From: Prorocentrum cordatum
Taxonomy: Eukaryota > Sar > Dinophyceae > Prorocentrales > Prorocentraceae
Reading direction: 5' to 3'
Assembly (NCBI GenBank): GCA_963575745.1
Contig: CAUYUJ010022507.1
Coordinates: forward strand, 22,501-86,500
DNA: 64,000 bases
In this document: positions 30,422 through 41,174 of the stretch, in pieces
Layout: every line of letters begins with the position of its first letter
Position numbering within the stretch: position 1 is the first letter of the stretch
Notes under the pieces: generated by a model
Told to the model about the DNA's origin: nothing
The model's database searches: none
Seen by the model: only the letters and a program-made list of their open reading frames with translations
Program-made: the position numbers and the translations under genes

Positions 30422-32229
30422 GCCGGATTATGCGCGTGGGTCACTTTACAACCAGAAGCGCACTTTACAACCAGATGGGTCACTTTACAACCAGCTTACC
30501 AAATCCGAGAAGGGCACTTTCCAACCAGGAAGGGCACTTTACAACCAGGCAAGTGAAAACACATATTGAATGCACGCGGGCCTTTCCCTGAAATCTCCGT
30601 GGGCAAGCGCAAGGGTGGCTTTGGGCTCTTTGAGGCATGTCGGTTGTGAAGTTGCCCATCGCGCACGAAGAAGCACTGCGCACGCGTTGGCGATGCGGCG
30701 ACCTGGTGCGCCATGGTTTGTTGCGTGCTGGTGGGCGGATTAGGGTTTTGACCTGCTCTCTAAGCTCTGTCGGTCAGTTCTGCCATTGCTTGCTCTGCCT
30801 TTTTTCTGACGGACGAAGGCTAGTCGCGCAGGACATACGAATAAACCATGATCCCGTCCAAGACTGGAGCTGCATGGCAGTGGGAAGCTGTAGTGGGAGA
30901 TGTGGTGGCAGCGGGGGCTACAATGGGAACTGCATGGTGTTGGGAAGCTGCGGTGGTAACTATGGTGGTCGCCAGGCAGCGGTGGGAACTGCGGTGGTAG
31001 CTGGGCTGCAATGGGATTTGCGGTGGTAGCGGGGGGTCAGTCGGAATTGTGGAGGTAGCGGGGCTGCAGCGGTAAGTGTGGCGGTAGCAGGCACAAAGGT
31101 GGCGGTGACGCGGTGTCACGATGGCTCAAGCTGCTGCGCTGGCACGGTGGCTGAGGCTGCTGCCCGAGCAGGATACCTGCGTTGCTGCGCTGGCACTGTG
31201 GCTGGCGCAGGAAGGAACGACCTTCGAAATAGTTGCATTTATTCGGAACGTTGAACCTCGATCTTCCAAGAAGAGGAGCAGCAGGGGGCCAACTGGAGCT
31301 GGAGCACTTAGCCCCTTGCAGAACACCGCGGGGCTTCAGGGGCCAACGTGGCCCAAGAGACCCGCGGTGCCAATGGCCTAGTTCCCTGGAGCGCTGGGCC
31401 CTTGTGGAGGCCACTGGGCTCGCTTCCTGTGAGTGATCCCTAGAATGGGCAGCGCGTCGCCCTGAGCCTTCCTACGTACGCTGTCGCCTTATTTCCGTGC
31501 GAGTACGGGGCCCTTGTTCAGGCCGCTTGGCCCCTGCTAGCAAGCCCTGTCTTAGTCTGCTGGGCTCAGAGCGCCAGAGCGTCCAGGCGCTCGGGCTCAG
31601 AGGCATCGCTGGGGCCTGCTCAGAGCGTCCAGAGGCATCGCTGGGGCCCGCGCAGATCGTCCAGGTCCTCGGGCTCAGAGGCATCGCTGGGGCCTGTGCA
31701 GAGCGTCCAGGTCCTCGGGCTCAGAGGCATCGCTGGGGCCTGCGCAGGGCGTTCAGGCGCTCGGGCTCAGAGGCATCGCTGGGGCTTGCGCAGAGAGTTC
31801 AGGCGCTCGGGCTCCAGGGCGCCCACGTGCTCTGGAGCACTTTTCAGAGCGTCCGCGCGCCCTGGAGCACTTTTGAGAGCGCCCACTTGCTCTGGGGCAT
31901 TTTTTAGAGCGCCCACTTGCTCTGGGGCATTTGTCAGAGCGCCCACTTGCTCTGGAGCACTTTGCGGAACGCCCAAACACGCGCGGCCACTCTGAGCTGG
32001 TTGTAAAGTTGTCCGTTCTGGTTGTAAAGTTGTCCGTTCTGGTTGTAAAGTGGTCCGTTCTGGTTGTAAAGTGGTCCGTTCTGGTTGTAAAGTGGGCCGT
32101 TCTGGTTGCAAAGTGGACGTTCTCGATGAAAAACCATACTTTCCAATCCTATGTTGGTTGTAAAGTAACCCATCTGGTTGTAAAGTGGTTGTTCTGGTTG
32201 TAAAGAGACCGAATCTCCGCCGGATTATG
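30422..32229. mobile_element. element of about 1.8 kb with inverted subterminal arrays and an 11-bp direct repeat
   Basis: GCCGGATTATG occurs at 30422-30432 and 32219-32229. Just inside the left copy, GGGCACTTTACAACCAG-like units repeat five times (30440-30550). Just inside the right copy, the reverse complement (CTGGTTGTAAAGTGG-like) repeats about eight times (31997-32205). The interior has GGTGGTAGC-rich DNA (30880-31100) and tandem repeats at 31570-31960. No transposase is seen. An 11-bp duplication with subterminal repeats is Mutator-like, but that is inference. Confidence 0.6.
31560..31975 (+). repeat. tandem repeats of about 50 bp and 30 bp
   Basis: The GCTCAGAGGCATCGCTGGGG units (31590-31800) are followed by GAGCGCCCACTTGCTCTGG units (about 31820-31970). 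Open frames on both strands follow the repeats. Confidence 0.85.
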
Positions 32230-32374
32230 GGTGGATGGGCGGCTGGCGCTGGCTCGCAGCCTTGATTCCGCGGACCTCGGGGCAGTCCGGGGTGGGCTCG
32301 ACAGCCGTCCGCGGCGTCGCGGGGGCGCTGTGCGGAGGGGGGAAGGGGCGGGCGGGGGGGGGAGAGGGCGGGGC

Positions 32375-32759
32375 TGCGAACTCAATCGTGTCCGTTTCGT
32401 TTCCGCAAGTGCGAGACGAGTGTCATTTGCAGCTATCCGTAATCATGGTGGCTTAGGGGCCCCTTGAGCCGCCTTTTGGGCGGTCAGACACATTACTTGC
32501 TGGTTCCAGAGAGCCAGCCAGATTATCGAGATTGAATCTCAGAATATTCAGACAGAGAGATTTCCCTGGGACAGATTCGAGGGCTGGCTATCTGGAGAAT
32601 ACCCGGACTGCGCGCAGACCGACGCTTGCGGCGAGGAGAGATATACATTTTTGGCTTCGCGCGTGCTGAGGTAAAAGAGAGCTTGAGATCCACGGACCTA
32701 GAGAGAGTTGACGATATTGCATCAACACTTATTCAGAGACACCTATCGGTGAACCTGCA
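32375..32759 (+). repeat. 5' LTR of copia element 1
   Basis: Starts TGCGAACTCAATC and ends GGTGAACCTGCA, matching 41175-41559 over 385 bp with about nine substitutions. Confidence 0.95.
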
Positions 32760-32774
32760 TTGGTAGCGGAGCCG
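32760..32774 (+). promoter_or_regulatory. putative tRNA primer binding site, element 1
   Basis: Immediately after the LTR, TGGTAGCGGAGC resembles the initiator-Met-tRNA complement TGGTATCAGAGC common in copia elements. Confidence 0.6.
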
Positions 32775-34895
32775 CTTGGCTCCAACACCTGGACAGCCGG
32801 CAAGATGAGAGACTCTCGCGATGACGGCAAGAAGGTTCCGACATGGGATGGAGACGTCACCAGGTTTCAAGAGTATCGCGAACGTGTGAAGTGGTATGTG
32901 GCTGGTCTTTCACATCGAGATAAGCAAGTGGCTGGAGCTCGACTGGCGGCAGCTCTCACTGGCGAAGCGTGGAAGGCGCTCGAGGAGGTCTCGGACGAGG
33001 GGCGGGAGCTGCTGGAGAAGGCGGGCGGCCACAAGATATTGCTGGAGTTCCTGGACGAGACGCTCATGGACGAGCCGATCCCGGAGGCCGCGAAGTACCT
33101 GAAGGAGTACCTGTTCACGCTGCGACGGCGGAACAACGAGGGCATGAAGGCCTACGCTCAGAGAAGCAGGATCGTCGCAGACAAGCTGGACCAGAGCTTC
33201 AGGCGGATCGAGGAGAAGGACACGACGACCGAGATCAAGCTAGCAAGGAAGGCGCGGCCCGAGGAGAAGACAGAGTCCGTGAGGCTGGAGTCCACTCGCG
33301 AACGAGAAGGCCCCGAAGGCGAAGATGAAGGCGCAGAGGACGACGGCAGCTGGAAGGACGAGAACGACGGCTACTGGAAGGGTAGCTGGTGGCATGGCAG
33401 CAGCTGGTGGTCGAGTTCACCGACGGGGTCAGCTGGCTGGACCTGGCCACAGGCGACGACATCGCTGAAGGCACACAAGAAGGTGACGCTGAAGGAAAAT
33501 GCTACGGATGCGCTGTGCTCGCTGATGGCGCGTTTCGACCTGGAGGATGACGATGCCGACATCAAGGCGCTGAAAGAGGTGGCGACAGAGGCGCGCGAGA
33601 CGCTGATCCCGTCGGTGATGGCGGGCTGGCTGCTACTACAACGAGCCGGGCTGAATGCTCAAGAGCGCGCGGGAGTCCTGTCGTCAGCCAAGAACTCGCT
33701 GAATCTGAAGAACATCGAGGCAGCGCTGCGGGACCAGCGGGCAGACGTGGACCTGAAGGAGCACGACGCGCACAACAAGAAGAGAGACATATTCCCGCAC
33801 AAACCTGGCCGCGGACGAGCACGAGGAGTGTTTGGAGAAGATGAAGATGATCAAGAGGAGGCTCCAGACGACTACGACCCGGAAGACGACTACGAAGCCT
33901 ACGCGGAGTTCGATTGGGACGAGGACGAACTCGACCTCGAAGGTCTGGACGAGGAGGAACGCGCGGAGGCAGAGGAGGCACTGGCGGTCATCGCCGGAGC
34001 CAAGAAGGACGTCAAGAACCAGAAGAGGACGCTGGCACAAGCGCGGGCCGTGGTGAAAGATATCAAGCAAAGCCGAGGGTTCTTTCAGACGGGCAAGGGC
34101 AAGGGCAAGAAAGGCGGCAAGGGCCAAGGAGGGCCGTGCTTCATCTGTAGCGGACCGCACAGGAAGGCCGACTGCCCGAAGAACCCGGAGAATCGAAACA
34201 AGGAACAACCACGCGGACGAGCATCTCAGGTTGGAGCGTTGGCGTTCAGCTTCGCGAGCTGGGAGGCCAACGACGACGAGTTCGAGGAGAACGACCTGGA
34301 GATGGCCTACACGGAGTTCGAGGTGGAGCACGCGCTGGCCGGTCTCGCGGACGAGACGGAGGGGTGCATGGTGCTCGACAGCGGAGCGACGAAGACGTTC
34401 GGGTCGATCGTGGCGCTCGAGAAGATCATCGAGAAGCAGCAGCAGGCAGGAATCGACACGAGCAACGTGAAGGTCGATGTGACAGATCGACCGAAGTTCG
34501 GGTTCGCTAACGGCGACGCGGAGCAGTGTTCGTGCCGGACGAACCTCCCGCTGCAGGCGAACGGCAATCTAGGTAGCGTGTCGGGCTACGCGCTGGTCAC
34601 CAAGGGGGACCGCTACGTGCCGTTGCTGGGGTCAGTGGATCTCTTGAAGCGTGCTGGAGCGATCGTCGACTTCGAGACGGGGATCGCCTGCTTGAACAAT
34701 ATCACGAAGAACAAGGTGGCGAAGCTCAAGCGGATCTCGACGGGACATCTGTGCATCGACATGACGAAGGACCTCTACGACGCGAAGGTGAACTACACTG
34801 ACAGGGGGGACTCCAAGCAGAAGCTCGAGGATTTACAGCAGGCTCTCGGCACTGCGAGGGTCGCGGCGGCCGATCCAGCCGCGAACCCTGAATAG
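32760..34895 (+). CDS. gag-protease ORF of copia element 1
   Basis: 711 residues to a TAG. A gag-like helical N-terminal half (about 20-150) is followed by a charged, Asp/Glu-rich middle and a Lys/Gly patch. A zinc knuckle at about 459-471 reads CFICSGPHRKADC, one residue short of the usual CX2CX4HX4C spacing. An aspartic protease active site at about 539 reads VLDSGATKTFG. It would package element RNA and cleave the polyprotein. The first Met codon used in the cell is probably around 32803, since the frame opens in the primer site. A stop ends this frame before the rest of pol. Confidence 0.9.
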   Translation: MVAEPLGSNTWTAGKMRDSRDDGKKVPTWDGDVTRFQEYRERVKWYVAGLSHRDKQVAGARLAAALTGEAWKALEEVSDEGRELLEKAGGHKILLEFLDETLMDEPIPEAAKYLKEYLFTLRRRNNEGMKAYAQRSRIVADKLDQSFRRIEEKDTTTEIKLARKARPEEKTESVRLESTREREGPEGEDEGAEDDGSWKDENDGYWKGSWWHGSSWWSSSPTGSAGWTWPQATTSLKAHKKVTLKENATDALCSLMARFDLEDDDADIKALKEVATEARETLIPSVMAGWLLLQRAGLNAQERAGVLSSAKNSLNLKNIEAALRDQRADVDLKEHDAHNKKRDIFPHKPGRGRARGVFGEDEDDQEEAPDDYDPEDDYEAYAEFDWDEDELDLEGLDEEERAEAEEALAVIAGAKKDVKNQKRTLAQARAVVKDIKQSRGFFQTGKGKGKKGGKGQGGPCFICSGPHRKADCPKNPENRNKEQPRGRASQVGALAFSFASWEANDDEFEENDLEMAYTEFEVEHALAGLADETEGCMVLDSGATKTFGSIVALEKIIEKQQQAGIDTSNVKVDVTDRPKFGFANGDAEQCSCRTNLPLQANGNLGSVSGYALVTKGDRYVPLLGSVDLLKRAGAIVDFETGIACLNNITKNKVAKLKRISTGHLCIDMTKDLYDAKVNYTDRGDSKQKLEDLQQALGTARVAAADPAANPE

Positions 34896-35382
34896 GGACA
34901 GCGCCCCTCCTTCTGCGGTGCTGGTTTCAGGAAAACAAAGCCAGCATCACGTCACTGGATTGGAGGACCTACCAAGACAGTGAGAGCAGAGGAGGGGGCC
35001 GAGAGCAAGAGGGCACCGTTTGAGACTTCCGAGGATGTGAATTTCATTACAGAAACCACTGAGGATTTCGTGGGCACGGGTTTGGAAATAAGACCGACGA
35101 GTTCCGAGCTGGAACGGGTTTCGAGTACATGTGCGAGTCCGACACGAACGACAGCTCGATCAAGGACTGCGAGTACTTCGACCCGATGTCGGAGATTTTC
35201 GGCGATCCAGACCACACCGACGCGGTCGAAGTACGTGACTACCGATACGTGTGAGACTTCTTTCAGGGGATCTCAGAGGCCTGAGAGTATCTCGAATGGG
35301 TTCGAGAAGACTCCAAAGCCCCCAGAGATGAAAGTAACTGATGTCCTACACGAGAAATGCAAAGTACCTCAGATAATCATGA

Positions 35383-37182
35383 ATGATGGTGGCGGTGATG
35401 CTGATTGCGATCCGCGACGTGGTGGCTCAAAATCCAGGTTTCAGTGGATCAACGCCCAACGGGTCGAGGCCATCAGGGGCGATGCCCGGGGCGGCAGCGG
35501 CGGCTTCGACGCCCGCAGCCGACGTCCCGATCGACAGCAACAAGCACCGCGACATCAAGAAGGACCAAGGCCTCGACGGTGGTTCAGGACATCGGAGGGG
35601 CAGTGGAGACCGACAGCGACGACAGACCGATCCAGAGCGATGGGGCAAGCGGACCATCGGCGAATGGATGACACTGGATCGTCGGGACCTACGACTGGAC
35701 TGGGACAGAGCGGAGGCTGCCAACGAGAAAGACGATCGCTACACGGGCAAGCCCTGCTACGGCGAGCACGACACGACACACCCGCTGGCGAGGCACGCCA
35801 ACGGATACAAGGTGAGCTACAAGTGCGTGAGATGCGAGCTGGTCATGCTGTACATCCCGAAGCACGGGGCGACGGGCAGGTACAGGCAGAAGGGAGCTCT
35901 GGGACCGACCGTGGGAAAGATCAAGATCGAAGAAGTGACGAAGGAGAAGGTCACCAAGGAGAAGGCGACGTCGGAGAGAGAGAGAGAGAGAGAGAGAGAG
36001 CCAGACCAAGATCGAAGAGGTGTCTTCGGAGGACTCATTCGAGAAGGCCGGGGAATCAGAGGAGGAGGGGATGCCGTACCCGAGCACCGATCAGATGAGC
36101 AAGGCCGACATGATGTTCGACCAGATGCGCGACAGCACCAAGCGGAGGACGGCCCCACCGACTCGCAGGAAGAAGAAGGAGTCTCCCCAGGCTGGGGAGC
36201 CCGTGGGTCCTTGAGAACCGACCTAGACGTCCCCTCAGGGGACGACGACGTCGAGTACCACAAGGAGGAGATAAACCTGAAGGACTACAGCTGGGTGCTA
36301 GAGCAGGTGACAGAAGCTGGGATGGCGACAGACCTCTACGTGAAACAGCTGATCGAGTTCTGCACGGAGGAGGACAGCCAGCTCGGGAAGGTCGCGGAGG
36401 AACGCGAGGACGCCGAGATCATCAGGATCACGCGGAAGGACGCGGATCTCAGCGCGAAACATGGACTGGGGTTGGCCAAGAACCTGGCGGCGAAAAGCCC
36501 TGGAGCCGACGTCTGGGGAAGCCTACCGTGCACAGCCGTCAGCGCGCTTCGCAGCGGTTGCATCGGCAGACAGGATGGCCAGTACTGGAAGAAGCTCGAA
36601 GCACGAAAGAAGAACCTTAAGAAGATCGTGAATCACTTCATGGAAGTGAGCAGGATTGTCAAGGACAATGGTGGGGACGTGCACTTCGAGTGGCCACGCA
36701 ACTGCCATGGCTGGAAGTACTTCCCGGAGCTGATAGAGTTCTTTGGTGAGCTGGGCATGGAGAAGGTGAACTGCGACGGGTGCCAGGCCGGGGTGGTCAA
36801 CACCAAGGGCGAGCCGATATACAAACCGTGGGCGCTGTGGACCAGCAGGAAGAAGCTCGCAACGGCCCTGAGTGGCAAACGCTGCCCAGATCCCCAAGGA
36901 CACGGACATGCAGAATGCTGTGGGGAGGATGCTACACTGTCGGGCAGATACCCATCACGAATGGCAAGGATCATCTGGCGGAATATCGTGGAACCGCCGA
37001 AGCTGATGGGCATGATCGAGGAGCTGAGGCAGGAGGAAGCCCTGGCGAACGACAACAAGGAGATGTTCGACCATGAGGGAGCTAGAGCTGACAAGCGACG
37101 AGCAACAACAATGGAACGACTTGCCGGCGCTGAAGCAGAATTAGTTAATGAAAGCAGCGATGCGGCTGCATCGGAATACTAG
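35383..37182 (+). CDS. pol segment with methyltransferase-like domain, copia element 1
   Basis: About 599 residues in another frame. The first 300 are low complexity, with a Cys-rich patch (YKCVRCELVMLY, near 150). Residues of about 350-560 resemble a Rossmann-type methyltransferase of the C5-cytosine kind: DVWGSLPCTAVS (motif IV-like Pro-Cys), HFEWPR in the place of the usual ENP, then CDGC, KPWALWTS and paired His/Cys. Element 2 has the same block with clearer motifs. The missing ENP suggests an inactive or altered enzyme. 34896-35382 is probably also coding but frame-broken. Confidence 0.7.
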   Translation: MMVAVMLIAIRDVVAQNPGFSGSTPNGSRPSGAMPGAAAAASTPAADVPIDSNKHRDIKKDQGLDGGSGHRRGSGDRQRRQTDPERWGKRTIGEWMTLDRRDLRLDWDRAEAANEKDDRYTGKPCYGEHDTTHPLARHANGYKVSYKCVRCELVMLYIPKHGATGRYRQKGALGPTVGKIKIEEVTKEKVTKEKATSEREREREREPDQDRRGVFGGLIREGRGIRGGGDAVPEHRSDEQGRHDVRPDARQHQAEDGPTDSQEEEGVSPGWGARGSLRTDLDVPSGDDDVEYHKEEINLKDYSWVLEQVTEAGMATDLYVKQLIEFCTEEDSQLGKVAEEREDAEIIRITRKDADLSAKHGLGLAKNLAAKSPGADVWGSLPCTAVSALRSGCIGRQDGQYWKKLEARKKNLKKIVNHFMEVSRIVKDNGGDVHFEWPRNCHGWKYFPELIEFFGELGMEKVNCDGCQAGVVNTKGEPIYKPWALWTSRKKLATALSGKRCPDPQGHGHAECCGEDATLSGRYPSRMARIIWRNIVEPPKLMGMIEELRQEEALANDNKEMFDHEGARADKRRATTMERLAGAEAELVNESSDAAASEY

Positions 37183-40100
37183 ACATCGACCACAGAGGGT
37201 GATGATCAGGATCCTGCGAAGACGCGGGGCTTCAGCGACGACAGTCGCAGCCGTGAAGCAGATCAAGTGCAGCTCGTGCATTGAGAATCAGATAGCAAGA
37301 CCCAGACCAGCAGCGGTAATCGAGCCAGCTCGAGATCTATGGCAGGCGGTCGGCATCGACGTGAAGGAGATCGTAGGCAACGACCAGATCAAGCGGAAGT
37401 ACCTTGTGATCGTGGACGAGGCGAGTAAGCTGACGCTGGAGGTCAAGATCTTCTCAATACCCGCCCAGGAGTCGACGAACTGCGCCGCCAAGGAGCTGCT
37501 GGATGCGTTCAGAGGACATTGGACAGATCGGCATGGGATGCCAAGCGTACTGAGGCTCGATCCGGAAGGAGCATTCGTGTCACACGAGTTCTATGACAGT
37601 ATTGCAGGTGAAGGAATACAGGTGGATCCGTGTGCCACCCAGGCTCACTGGCAGAATGGCATCGCGGAGCGCGCAATCAAGACGGCGTTCGAGTGCGCCA
37701 AGGCCATGCGTCGTGATCATGGGACCGACCTGGAGGCAGCTGTACATGCGGCGGTGGAGGCACACAACGCGGTCGAGAGAGTCGATGGATACAGTCCGAG
37801 CCAATGGGCCTTCGGACGAGACAAGAACTGGTCAGGGACTCTCAAGAAGGAGGATCACCTGGACGTCGTGAAGTGCACGAACCAGAGCTACATGGAGAAC
37901 CTGTCCATGCGGGAGCTGGCATCAAAGATCATTGGCGAGCGGATTCTCAAGCAGCAGCAGACGAGAGCAGCAGCAGCACGATATCAACGACCACAACACC
38001 TGTATCCTGGGATGCTGGTATGTGTATGGAGGTGTGGCAAGCAGGCTAAACAACCAGCACCAGCAGGACAACGACATCATGGGATTGACAAGGGCAGATG
38101 GTTTGGACCAGGTACCATCCTCGGGGTGCAGACGACCAAGACAAGCGACGGGGCGCTCGTTCAATCCAGAGAGGCATGGGTCGTGATTGGGTCGAGGCTG
38201 TGGAGGTGTGCGCCCGAACAACTACGAGCGGCAAGTCCAAGAGAAGAAGAGATGTTCTTCGAGGAAAAGCACACGCCCTGGACATTCGTGGAAGGACTGG
38301 AGAGTCTCAACAAGGGGGATGTGATTTCCGTGGACAAAGAGGACGCGCCGATGAATGAGGAGACCTACACACCGGAGACCACAGCTCGTGCACCAGAAGA
38401 CGGAGACAAGGAGGACCACTGGGAAGAAGGTGAGTTCGAAGGACGACCTGCACACATCAGAGTACATTTACGACCGAGAGTGGCGTTGTTTACGCTAAGA
38501 GGCTTCAGAGCCAAACCGGAAAAGACGACCATGGAAAGGATCACCGTGATCAGGTATGAGGACGGATCCGAGGAGACGGTCAAGGACGACAACTGGAAAG
38601 TGCATGGGAAGTCTACGAGGTCAATGGGACGACGCTGGACTGGCAGGACCTACCTGTTTCCCATCACGGACAAGCCAGAGGAGATGAAGGTAGACCAGAA
38701 CGCCAAGGAGGTGATCCATGAGAAGGCGAAGAAGATGGTCGTGGAGCAGGTACCGGAGACCCATGGGGACAATGGGAAAGACCAGCCGTCAGTGGATGAC
38801 ATCGAGAGCGAGAAGGTAGAGAACACGAAACAGACAACTGCAGGAGGAGCAGATCTCAAAAAACGGATCGTCGAGAAGAGAAAAGTCAAGACCGACCTGT
38901 TCGAAAAGACGAAGAGGAGGGTCAGGATGCGGACCAACTTCGGACCAGCACTGAGGAGCTACAGTGCCTTCTTCAATGACAAGATCGCGGACGGTGACCA
39001 GATGGACTGGGACAAGCTCGACTGGGAGAACTTCGACGTGGCGGCATGGGCTGCTACGGAGATCCAGGAGGACCTGGAGATCCCGACGGGGATCGACTAC
39101 ATCGAGGTAGCGTTCGAGGCGTTCGACGCGAACAGTATGAACAAGTTCACGAGGCAGCCGGAGCAGTACATCACCAAGGCGATGAAGAAAGGAAGGTCTG
39201 AGGCAAGTGTCAAGCACATGACCGACGAGCAGAAGAGTCTGATGAAGGTGGCGAAGCTGGTCGAGGTGAGAGACTGGATCGCCAACGACGTGCTGGAGAG
39301 GTTACCGCCACACATCAAGCCGAAGTCGTCGGACGTCCTGAAGACGCGCTGGGTACTCACCTGGAAGAAGGACGAAGCGACAGGAGGCAGCCGAGCAAAG
39401 GCGAGACTGGTAGTGCTGGGATATCAAGATCCTCGGCTAGGAGAAGAACCAGTGGCATCGCCGACCATGACCAGGAGAGCTCGGAACATGATCTTCCAGC
39501 TTACGGCCATGAAGAAGTGGAAGCTGAAGAAGGGGGACGTCAAGGCCGCTTTCCTGCAAGGAAAAGGGATGCCAGACGACAAGCCGACCTACATCGAGGC
39601 CAACGATGAGCTGGCGGAGGAGTTCGGAGTACCTGGAGGGACAGCGGTGAGACTAAAGAAGGCAGTGTACGGACTATGTCAAGCACCAAAGTCGTGGTAC
39701 GAGAGCGTGGACACCCTGATGGAGCAGCTCGGTGGACAACGATGCGTGTCGGACCCGTGCGTCTGGGTTTTCAGCGACGAGAACAACAACGTGTTCGGGG
39801 TAGTTGGCACACACGTGGACGACTTCCTGATCGCCGGAGATGGTGGAGTTCGATGGCGAGAGATCGAGGTGAAGCTGCAGAAGGCGTTCCGCTGGACTCC
39901 ATGGGAGGAAGGAAGCTTCAAGCAGACCGGACTGTCGGTCATGCAGACGGCCAGCAGCGAGATCACCATACACCAGAAGGAGATCATCGACAACATCACC
40001 GAGATCAACATCGGACAAGAGCGTCGCAAACAACGGGACCAGAAGCTGACGGATAAGGAGATGACGATGCTTCGGGGTGCACTGGGCGAGATCCAGTGGG

Positions 40101-40615
40101 TGGCGACGCAGACGATGCCGAAATATCAGGCGCAGTGCTCAATATATCAGAGCAGTGGACCGACGGCGACAGTGGAGACGCTCTTCGGGATCAACAAGCT
40201 GATCAGACAGATGAAGAACGATCACGGCTACAAGCTGAAGTTCGAGAGTTTCGAGGGAGAAGGAGTGGTCGTAGGCTGGAGTGATGCAGCCTGGGCGAAT
40301 CGACCAGACGGGCTCTCGACAGGAGGATATGTGATCGGGATTGCGCCAGCGGACATTCTGAACGGCAAGCGGGCCCCAGTTGGATGGGTTTCGCATCGCA
40401 GTGGTAAGCTACAGCGTGTGGCCAGGAGTTCGTTGGCGGCCGAGGTTCAGGCACTGACAGTGACAGAGGACGAGCTTTTCATGGTAAGAATGATGTGGGC
40501 CGAGCTGAACGGTTTTGTTTCGGACGTGGCCGTGGGAACCGCGAGCGAGAGCAAGACGGCAGCCGATGCTGGAGGGCGTGAAGCAGGTACGATCGTGCCT
40601 GTGCGTGGACGCTAA
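37148..40615 (+). CDS. integrase-reverse transcriptase-RNase H ORF, copia element 1
   Basis: 1155 residues. An HHCC-like zinc region lies at about 8-43 (HRNTRH ... CSSC). The integrase core shows the D-D-E triad at GIDVKEI (about 70), RLDPEGAF (136) and NGIAERA (172). Copia-type RT spans about 728-960, with TRWVLTWKKD, VKAAFLQGK and the catalytic THVDDFLIAG near 888. The N-terminal half of RNase H follows (VGWSDAAWANRPDG, SSLAAEVQALT). The frame overlaps the previous ORF by 35 nt and is lost near 40560, where RNase H continues in another frame. Confidence 0.92.
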   Translation: MKAAMRLHRNTRHRPQRVMIRILRRRGASATTVAAVKQIKCSSCIENQIARPRPAAVIEPARDLWQAVGIDVKEIVGNDQIKRKYLVIVDEASKLTLEVKIFSIPAQESTNCAAKELLDAFRGHWTDRHGMPSVLRLDPEGAFVSHEFYDSIAGEGIQVDPCATQAHWQNGIAERAIKTAFECAKAMRRDHGTDLEAAVHAAVEAHNAVERVDGYSPSQWAFGRDKNWSGTLKKEDHLDVVKCTNQSYMENLSMRELASKIIGERILKQQQTRAAAARYQRPQHLYPGMLVCVWRCGKQAKQPAPAGQRHHGIDKGRWFGPGTILGVQTTKTSDGALVQSREAWVVIGSRLWRCAPEQLRAASPREEEMFFEEKHTPWTFVEGLESLNKGDVISVDKEDAPMNEETYTPETTARAPEDGDKEDHWEEGEFEGRPAHIRVHLRPRVALFTLRGFRAKPEKTTMERITVIRYEDGSEETVKDDNWKVHGKSTRSMGRRWTGRTYLFPITDKPEEMKVDQNAKEVIHEKAKKMVVEQVPETHGDNGKDQPSVDDIESEKVENTKQTTAGGADLKKRIVEKRKVKTDLFEKTKRRVRMRTNFGPALRSYSAFFNDKIADGDQMDWDKLDWENFDVAAWAATEIQEDLEIPTGIDYIEVAFEAFDANSMNKFTRQPEQYITKAMKKGRSEASVKHMTDEQKSLMKVAKLVEVRDWIANDVLERLPPHIKPKSSDVLKTRWVLTWKKDEATGGSRAKARLVVLGYQDPRLGEEPVASPTMTRRARNMIFQLTAMKKWKLKKGDVKAAFLQGKGMPDDKPTYIEANDELAEEFGVPGGTAVRLKKAVYGLCQAPKSWYESVDTLMEQLGGQRCVSDPCVWVFSDENNNVFGVVGTHVDDFLIAGDGGVRWREIEVKLQKAFRWTPWEEGSFKQTGLSVMQTASSEITIHQKEIIDNITEINIGQERRKQRDQKLTDKEMTMLRGALGEIQWVATQTMPKYQAQCSIYQSSGPTATVETLFGINKLIRQMKNDHGYKLKFESFEGEGVVVGWSDAAWANRPDGLSTGGYVIGIAPADILNGKRAPVGWVSHRSGKLQRVARSSLAAEVQALTVTEDELFMVRMMWAELNGFVSDVAVGTASESKTAADAGGREAGTIVPVRGR

Positions 40616-41024
40616 GAGCATCTACGACTGTCTGGCCAAGCAGGTGCAGATGCAGAGCCTGGCCGAGAAACGGACGGCGCTCGAGCTGATGGCCTTCGAG
40701 AAGTGCATCAACGAGACAGAGTTGATTGTGCGGTGGTGCCACTCCGAGGCCAACCTGGCCGACAGCTTGACAAAGACGACAGCTACAGGGCCCATCGACC
40801 TGTACATGAAGACGTGGAGCTGGGCACTGGTAGACGACGACGAGCAGCTCAGTGCCAAGACGCGTAAGGAGCGCGGGATGAGCAGGTTCGAGAACAGCAA
40901 GGATATCTCTGGCCTCATCAAGATGGCATTCATGAAAGTGGGAGTGTCGTTACCATATGCAGCAGATGGTGATGACAATGATGACGATAACATGATAGTG
41001 AGTGAGCCGACATCCTATGGCTGA
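40515..41024 (+). CDS. RNase H C-terminus, copia element 1 (frameshifted)
   Basis: From about 40585 the frame reads VDAKSIYDCLAKQ, the RNase H Asp motif, then VRWCHSEANLADSLTK, the usual copia RNase H end, and terminates at TGA. It belongs to the preceding pol ORF; the overlap of about 100 nt marks a frameshift. Confidence 0.85.
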   Translation: MFRTWPWEPRARARRQPMLEGVKQVRSCLCVDAKSIYDCLAKQVQMQSLAEKRTALELMAFEKCINETELIVRWCHSEANLADSLTKTTATGPIDLYMKTWSWALVDDDEQLSAKTRKERGMSRFENSKDISGLIKMAFMKVGVSLPYAADGDDNDDDNMIVSEPTSYG

Positions 41025-41174
41025 CGCCGCTGTGCTGCAGTTGCCTGTCCTGTTGCCTGTCTGATGGCCTGTTCTATTGCGTGTTTTATTTTCTGAGACG
41101 CACCAGAGCGGGTGCGGACGTTTCGAGGCTCTAAGCCATTTCCATGGAGTAGCTGCATTAAAGATTTCTGGGGA

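Noticed and set aside
32760-41024. Treating the overlapping pol frames of copia element 1 as programmed frameshifts
   Set aside because: At least three breaks plus a stop, without a visible slippery site; decay is simpler.
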